Below the pieces are notes generated by a model. The model saw nothing but the letters and a program-made list of their open reading frames with translations, was not told where the DNA came from and did not search any database. DNA of 11,059 bases from Flavihumibacter sp. (GTDB lineage: Bacteria > Bacteroidota > Bacteroidia > Chitinophagales > Chitinophagaceae): NCBI GenBank assembly GCA_025455285.1, contig JALOMU010000058.1:1-11059 (forward strand), in the 5' to 3' direction. This document shows, piece by piece, positions 7,658 through 11,059 of the stretch. A program made the translations under genes and the position numbers. The stretch's first letter is position 1. Each line of letters starts with the position of its first letter.

Positions 7658-7957
7658 TTACTTTACCAGATTCAACGGTCTCGGGTAATATAACACCAGC
7701 ACAATGGTTTCCGGACTCTGCGATTTGAATCCGGCTTTTTCTACTCTTGCCCCTATAAACTGGATGGCAGTCACTTTGTGCAGGTTATTTCCAATGAACT
7801 GGATGTCTTCGCCATGCTGAATACCAGATGGACCAAAACTCAATAACTGAACCAATCCGTTATTGGTATCATCTTCTTTATCACAGCCAGCAAGTGCCAG
7901 TACACCAAAGCAGGCCAGCCATATGAAGAGTTGTTGTATTTTATAAATTGCTTTCAT
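7658..7957 (-). CDS. N-terminal fragment of the frameshifted TIG lipoprotein
   Basis: This 99-codon frame carries the only credible start of the locus: MKAIYKIQQ followed by a hydrophobic segment and the lipobox ALAGC (Cys25), then DKEDD. Residues about 35-89 are most of the first TIG domain (LLSFGPSGIQHGEDIQFIGNNL). Residues 90-99, beginning YYPRP, are out-of-frame translation. The product would be exported and lipidated but lacks the parts expected to bind glycan. Confidence 0.7.
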   Translation of the reverse strand: MKAIYKIQQLFIWLACFGVLALAGCDKEDDTNNGLVQLLSFGPSGIQHGEDIQFIGNNLHKVTAIQFIGARVEKAGFKSQSPETIVLVLYYPRPLNLVK

Positions 7958-7967
7958 TTCTCAGTGT

Positions 7968-9116
7968 TTATTTTTCCAATACTTTGGGTACCACTCGGAA
8001 ATTATCAAAGGCGATATCACAGTCCAGGTCGCCCGGACCATGAAACAGTAACCTTGTGTAATAACCTGCCGGACTCACACTCAAACTGCCTCCATAACTG
8101 GCTGCGATTTCTTCAAAAGGAATTACTACCGTCTGCCATTGGCCCTTTGTATCGATGGGTGGCTTCCACTGGTACTGATCATTGTTGAAGGCGGTCAATC
8201 CCAGGTTTAGCTTGATCATGTTGTTGTTGTAGGGCTTGAGTGTGTTCACTTCAAACTTCAGGTTGTAATCTTCCGGTTTCAGGATGGCTTCATCCGGTAT
8301 GTTCTTGCTGATGGGGCCCATTGCATCGGGCGGACCGCCAGCTGCTTCCAGCCAGTTCCAGGCGCCGATGGCACGATTTACCCGGATATAATTGCCATTG
8401 ATTGAAGCAGGATCAGCCGGTCCCGGATTGCTTACTACAAAGGAGGCATTCCACCAACCAGTGAAGGGATCACTGCTGATGAAAATATTGCGGTTGTCGC
8501 GGAACCAGAAATCAGAAACAGTTTCACCGAAATTGGTCGTTACGGTAATGGGGCCGGGTTGCGCCCCTTCGGGTATCCGTACCTGTAAGATCTTGTCATC
8601 CACTTCTACCAGCTCTCCATAGACGCCGCCTGCAAACTTTACGGTGAGGGGTGGATAGAAGAAATCTCCGCGAATGGTGGCAACTCCTCCTGTTAATACA
8701 TACTCGCAATCCATGCTGCCTACAATCGGCTCACTGATCTGCACTTCGAATTCATGCATCAGTTCATAGCCATTCGCAAACACCAGTTTCATGGTATTGG
8801 TAATCTCCAATGGTATCTCATTGGGAACACTTACCAGGATGGTAGTATTGGTGATATAAGTTGGAGTGAGTACCGCCCGCTGGTCGTTGAACCAGATCTG
8901 TCTTGCATTTTGCAGGTTTTCGCCAACGATTGCAATCAGGTTGCCCTGGAATGCACCTACCAGTAAGGAATCGGCGGATGCGGGATCGGTAATCCGCACA
9001 TAACGAATCCTGGGTATTCCATTATTGGGGGCATCATCATCCTTGGAACAGGCCGTAAACAGGCCCATTACCAGGGAGAAGAATAATATACTGTATGTTA
9101 ATTTAAATAGTTTCAT
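7968..9116 (-). CDS. TIG-domain surface glycan-binding lipoprotein (SGBP-B-like)
   Basis: Predicted surface lipoprotein that captures the target polysaccharide and passes it to the SusC/SusD complex. I place the start at the ATG at 9116 (382 residues), because it begins a standard signal peptide (MKLFKLTYSI) with lipobox LFTAC, Cys23; a GTG at 9137 would add seven residues, mostly charged, before it. Two TIG (IPT) domains cover about 35-128 and 129-205. The C-terminal domain (206-378) resembles the xyloglucan-binding domain of SGBP-B proteins, with W221-W222, GAWNWLEAAGGPP (W253, W255), ISKNIPDEAILKPEDY, W317 and KGQWQTVVIPFEE (W327) as likely ligand-facing or structural aromatics. The same domain occurs in PULs for several beta-glucans and mannans, so it does not fix the ligand. 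It lies 35 bases after the susD-like stop, within one apparent operon. Confidence 0.88.
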   Translation of the reverse strand: MKLFKLTYSILFFSLVMGLFTACSKDDDAPNNGIPRIRYVRITDPASADSLLVGAFQGNLIAIVGENLQNARQIWFNDQRAVLTPTYITNTTILVSVPNEIPLEITNTMKLVFANGYELMHEFEVQISEPIVGSMDCEYVLTGGVATIRGDFFYPPLTVKFAGGVYGELVEVDDKILQVRIPEGAQPGPITVTTNFGETVSDFWFRDNRNIFISSDPFTGWWNASFVVSNPGPADPASINGNYIRVNRAIGAWNWLEAAGGPPDAMGPISKNIPDEAILKPEDYNLKFEVNTLKPYNNNMIKLNLGLTAFNNDQYQWKPPIDTKGQWQTVVIPFEEIAASYGGSLSVSPAGYYTRLLFHGPGDLDCDIAFDNFRVVPKVLEK

Positions 9117-9151
9117 ATGCCTTTTTTTTACGCTCACAGAATTATGAAAGA

Positions 9152-10822
9152 TTAATAATCAACCGGCGGTTTATTCAGGTTCGGCGCCTGGCTCAACTCA
9201 GCCGCAGGAATCGGTAAGAGGAAGTTTCCACTGTTTGCATTGATCGTACGATCCTGTGTTGCCCAGGGTGTTTTGGTAAATGTCCAGTTGGTTGGATCGG
9301 GAAATTTATCCGGTTGAGTGAAGAACAAACCACGGTCCTGTGAATTCAGGATCTCATAAGCTTTGGTCGGGTTCCAGTAATGCAGGCTCACCAGATCATA
9401 CCAGGCCATGCCTTCCATTGCGAATTCAATGAAGCGTTCTTTTTGTATAACGTCAATGGTTAGTGGATCTTCAAATTCCGGCAGCCCTGATCTTTTATGT
9501 ACCGCATTGAAATATTCCATGGCTTTAGCATTCGTGGTACTTGCCTGGTTGCCCAATTCCGCTTCGGCATAAATCAGGTATACTTCTGCCAGTCGCATCA
9601 TATAGGTATCATACTCATAATACTGCTGTGCAGCTTTCCCATCCATGTCCTCTGCTTTTCCGCACACGTATTTTTTAATTGAGAGGAAGTTATTATCAGA
9701 TCCGGTAAAGGGGAATACCAGTTCCTGCTTGCCTCCTGGTATGGCCTGTGTAATTTCAGGATAATGAAAGCCGGGTAACATGAAGGTTGCTTTCAAGCGC
9801 TGATCCAGTGTGCGTCCCTGTAATCCTCCACTGGGTGTTGCAGTGATGCCATCATACAAAGATATCATCCACCAGGTGGCTCCTTTGTCGCCGCCCCAGC
9901 CATCGCCGTTCGCAATATCTGAACTGTATGCGAGGTAAGCAGGCGTGGAATTTTGTGATCCCCATGCTCCCGGAGAATAAGCCCATTGCAGGGAGAAAAT
10001 GGATTCCGAATTATTGTCATAAGGATATTTGAACAGATCCGCATAATTGTTCAGCAACCTGTAGGGGCTTTGGGTAATCACACGCTCTGCATAATATTTC
10101 GCACTGTCCAGGAATTGCTGATTACGCTGACCATTTCCTTCTGCGCTTACTCCCGCCCTCGTGAGATAAAACCGCGCGAGCATGGCTTCCGCAGCCCATT
10201 TGTTTAAACGTCCCGGGCGCATAGAAGTCAATGGCAGATCTTCCACTACTGCTCTCATCTCGTTGGTGATAAATCTCCATACACTGCTTACGGTATTGCG
10301 GGTAATAGAAGTATCCGACAGCAGCGCCAGGTTGTTTTCAATAATCGGCACCGCACCCCAGTTCATCACCAGGAAACGATAGGCCAGTGCGCGCATATAA
10401 CGTGCTTCTGCAATCGCCATCTTTTTTACTTCCGGAGATACACCTGCACCTGCGTAACGGTTGATGTTTTCAATCGCCAGGTTGGATTGTCCCACTACAA
10501 TAAAGAAGGAGCGCCAGGCAGTTCCATTCTCTGGTGTATTCCCGGTAGTATTGAACAATACATTCCCACGATCATTCCAGGCGGAATAAGCAGTTCCTGC
10601 TCTGAAATCGCCCAGGTTATAGGAGGCTTTATCATTGTAGTCAAACCATACCCGGCTGTACAACAGTGATGTGGCTGCGAGTACCTGCTCATCAGTTTGG
10701 TAAAAACTTCCATCCACAATGGCATCGGTTGGTGGTCGCTCCAAAAAATCCTTACTACAGGCGCTCAATCCAACTACCAGCAGCAGTAGAAAACTATATA
10801 GTACAGAATGAATTCTTTTCAT
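9152..10822 (-). CDS. SusD/RagB-family nutrient-binding outer membrane lipoprotein
   Basis: SusD-type lipoprotein of 556 residues that forms a lid over the partner SusC transporter and binds the incoming oligosaccharide at the cell surface. The signal peptide ends GLSAC (Cys22), followed by SKDFLERPPTDAI, a typical SusD start. The helical TPR-like N-terminal part contains AEARYMRALAYRFLVMNWG (138-156) and the family hallmark WGAVPII (155-161). The RagB/SusD C-terminal region runs from about 275, with YMMRLAEVYLIYAEAE and KERFIEFAMEGMAWYDLVSL, and the end is NKPPVDY. The length is usual for the family. Its ATG is 11 bases downstream of the SusC stop, so the two are translated from one mRNA. 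It is related to, but not an orthologue of, the starch protein that named the family, and the ligand cannot be read from it. Confidence 0.96.
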   Translation of the reverse strand: MKRIHSVLYSFLLLLVVGLSACSKDFLERPPTDAIVDGSFYQTDEQVLAATSLLYSRVWFDYNDKASYNLGDFRAGTAYSAWNDRGNVLFNTTGNTPENGTAWRSFFIVVGQSNLAIENINRYAGAGVSPEVKKMAIAEARYMRALAYRFLVMNWGAVPIIENNLALLSDTSITRNTVSSVWRFITNEMRAVVEDLPLTSMRPGRLNKWAAEAMLARFYLTRAGVSAEGNGQRNQQFLDSAKYYAERVITQSPYRLLNNYADLFKYPYDNNSESIFSLQWAYSPGAWGSQNSTPAYLAYSSDIANGDGWGGDKGATWWMISLYDGITATPSGGLQGRTLDQRLKATFMLPGFHYPEITQAIPGGKQELVFPFTGSDNNFLSIKKYVCGKAEDMDGKAAQQYYEYDTYMMRLAEVYLIYAEAELGNQASTTNAKAMEYFNAVHKRSGLPEFEDPLTIDVIQKERFIEFAMEGMAWYDLVSLHYWNPTKAYEILNSQDRGLFFTQPDKFPDPTNWTFTKTPWATQDRTINANSGNFLLPIPAAELSQAPNLNKPPVDY

Positions 10823-10833
10823 GGCAAATAATT

Positions 10834-11059
10834 TTAAAAGTCAAGACCAATAGTGAATGCATACACCGGTGTCAAGGGATAGCGACCAAAATCCAGTCCG
10901 ATTGCCTGGTTGGCTGCACTTGCATCCCTTCCTACATAGGCACCTACTTCAGGATCCAGTCCGCTGTAGTTAGTCAGTGTGAAAATATTCTGACCACTGA
11001 TCGACATCCGGGCTCCTTTTACAATACGCTGTTTAGCGATCAGGCTTACCGGCAGGTTG
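10834..11059 (-). CDS. SusC-type TonB-dependent transporter, C-terminal end only
   Basis: Only the last 75 codons lie in the window; the gene continues past the right edge. The translation contains MSISGQNIFTLTNYSGLDPE and GRDASAANQAIGLDFGRYP, and ends TPVYAFTIGLDF before the TAA (10836-10834). These are characteristic final strands of the SusC/RagA beta-barrel, including the terminal aromatic residue used for barrel assembly. As the TonB-dependent partner of the SusD protein next to it, it would import the oligosaccharides released at the surface. Whether the N-terminal plug, carboxypeptidase-like domain or an STN signalling domain is present cannot be seen here. Confidence 0.95.
   Translation of the reverse strand, partial: NLPVSLIAKQRIVKGARMSISGQNIFTLTNYSGLDPEVGAYVGRDASAANQAIGLDFGRYPLTPVYAFTIGLDF

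Larger units (their letters stand above)
6669..7957 (-). pseudogene. Frameshifted TIG-domain surface glycan-binding lipoprotein (whole locus)
   Basis: Two adjacent frames make one protein of about 427 residues. The first frame is coherent up to ...PETIVLVL and then reads a 10-residue unrelated tail to a stop at 7658; the other frame continues the same TIG domain from PETVESGKVI. Aligned with a later repeat of the same protein (SVNELVVTVP against SPETIVLVLP), the bases encoding VLVL should run straight into the Pro codon, but five extra bases (TATTA, - strand) intervene within TTATATTA at 7693-7686. The intact product would be a lipoprotein with about three TIG domains and a C-terminal beta-sandwich, in the place where SusE/SusF or SGBP proteins sit. 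It starts 10 bases after the preceding TIG gene's stop. As it stands the gene would make only a short secreted fragment; a sequencing error cannot be excluded. Confidence 0.8.

Noticed and set aside
7658..7700. Programmed ribosomal frameshifting in the TIG gene
   Set aside because: There is no X XXY YYZ slippery heptamer, homopolymer run or obvious stimulatory stem at the junction; the TTA microrepeat points to an indel instead.
6669..9116. SusE/SusF identity for the two TIG lipoproteins
   Set aside because: They occupy the same position, but the domain plan is TIG repeats plus a binding domain, not the SusE/SusF starch-binding CBM arrangement.
9117..9137. GTG at 9137 as the start of the TIG lipoprotein
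   Set aside because: It adds seven residues, mostly charged, before a normal signal peptide. The ATG at 9116 gives a standard lipoprotein start.

Overview
The window looks like part of a polysaccharide utilization locus (PUL) of a Bacteroidota bacterium, most likely a member of the Chitinophagaceae or a close relative. That placement rests on the SusC/SusD pair, the two TIG-domain lipoproteins with Chitinophaga-like sequence, the lipoprotein signal peptides ending in Cys-Ser-Lys or Cys-Asp-Lys, and the lack of strong Shine-Dalgarno sites. It is inferred from protein character, not from a marker gene.

Layout. On the + strand are the 3' part of a GH95 alpha-L-fucosidase gene (1-2037, 5' end outside the window) and a complete GH3 beta-glycosidase gene with an inserted PA14 domain (2140-4803). 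On the - strand, read from the right edge, are: the last 75 codons of a SusC-type TonB-dependent transporter (10834-11059), a SusD-type lipoprotein (9152-10822), a surface glycan-binding lipoprotein with TIG domains and an SGBP-B-like C-terminal domain (7968-9116), a second TIG lipoprotein broken by a frameshift (6669-7957), and a clan GH-A glycoside hydrolase lipoprotein (4844-6577). The two blocks converge at about 4804-4845, where a 10-bp inverted repeat sits between the two stop codons.

How it works together (inference from family knowledge). SusC/SusD import oligosaccharides across the outer membrane. The TIG lipoproteins hold the polymer at the cell surface. The GH-A lipoprotein acts on the polymer or its side chains. 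The periplasmic GH95 and GH3 enzymes then remove terminal L-fucose and beta-linked glucose or xylose. The combination fits a fucosylated plant hemicellulose such as xyloglucan, but the backbone-cleaving enzyme and any regulator are not in view, so the substrate is a hypothesis.

The most notable features are a frameshift in the second TIG gene, best explained by five extra bases between TTA microrepeats; a terminator-like hairpin with a T-run just before the GH-A start codon; another hairpin just before the GH3 start codon; and a set of mutually exclusive stems at the convergent junction. No RNA genes, CRISPR arrays, insertion sequences or complete regulators were seen, and no non-coding gap exceeds about 100 bases.
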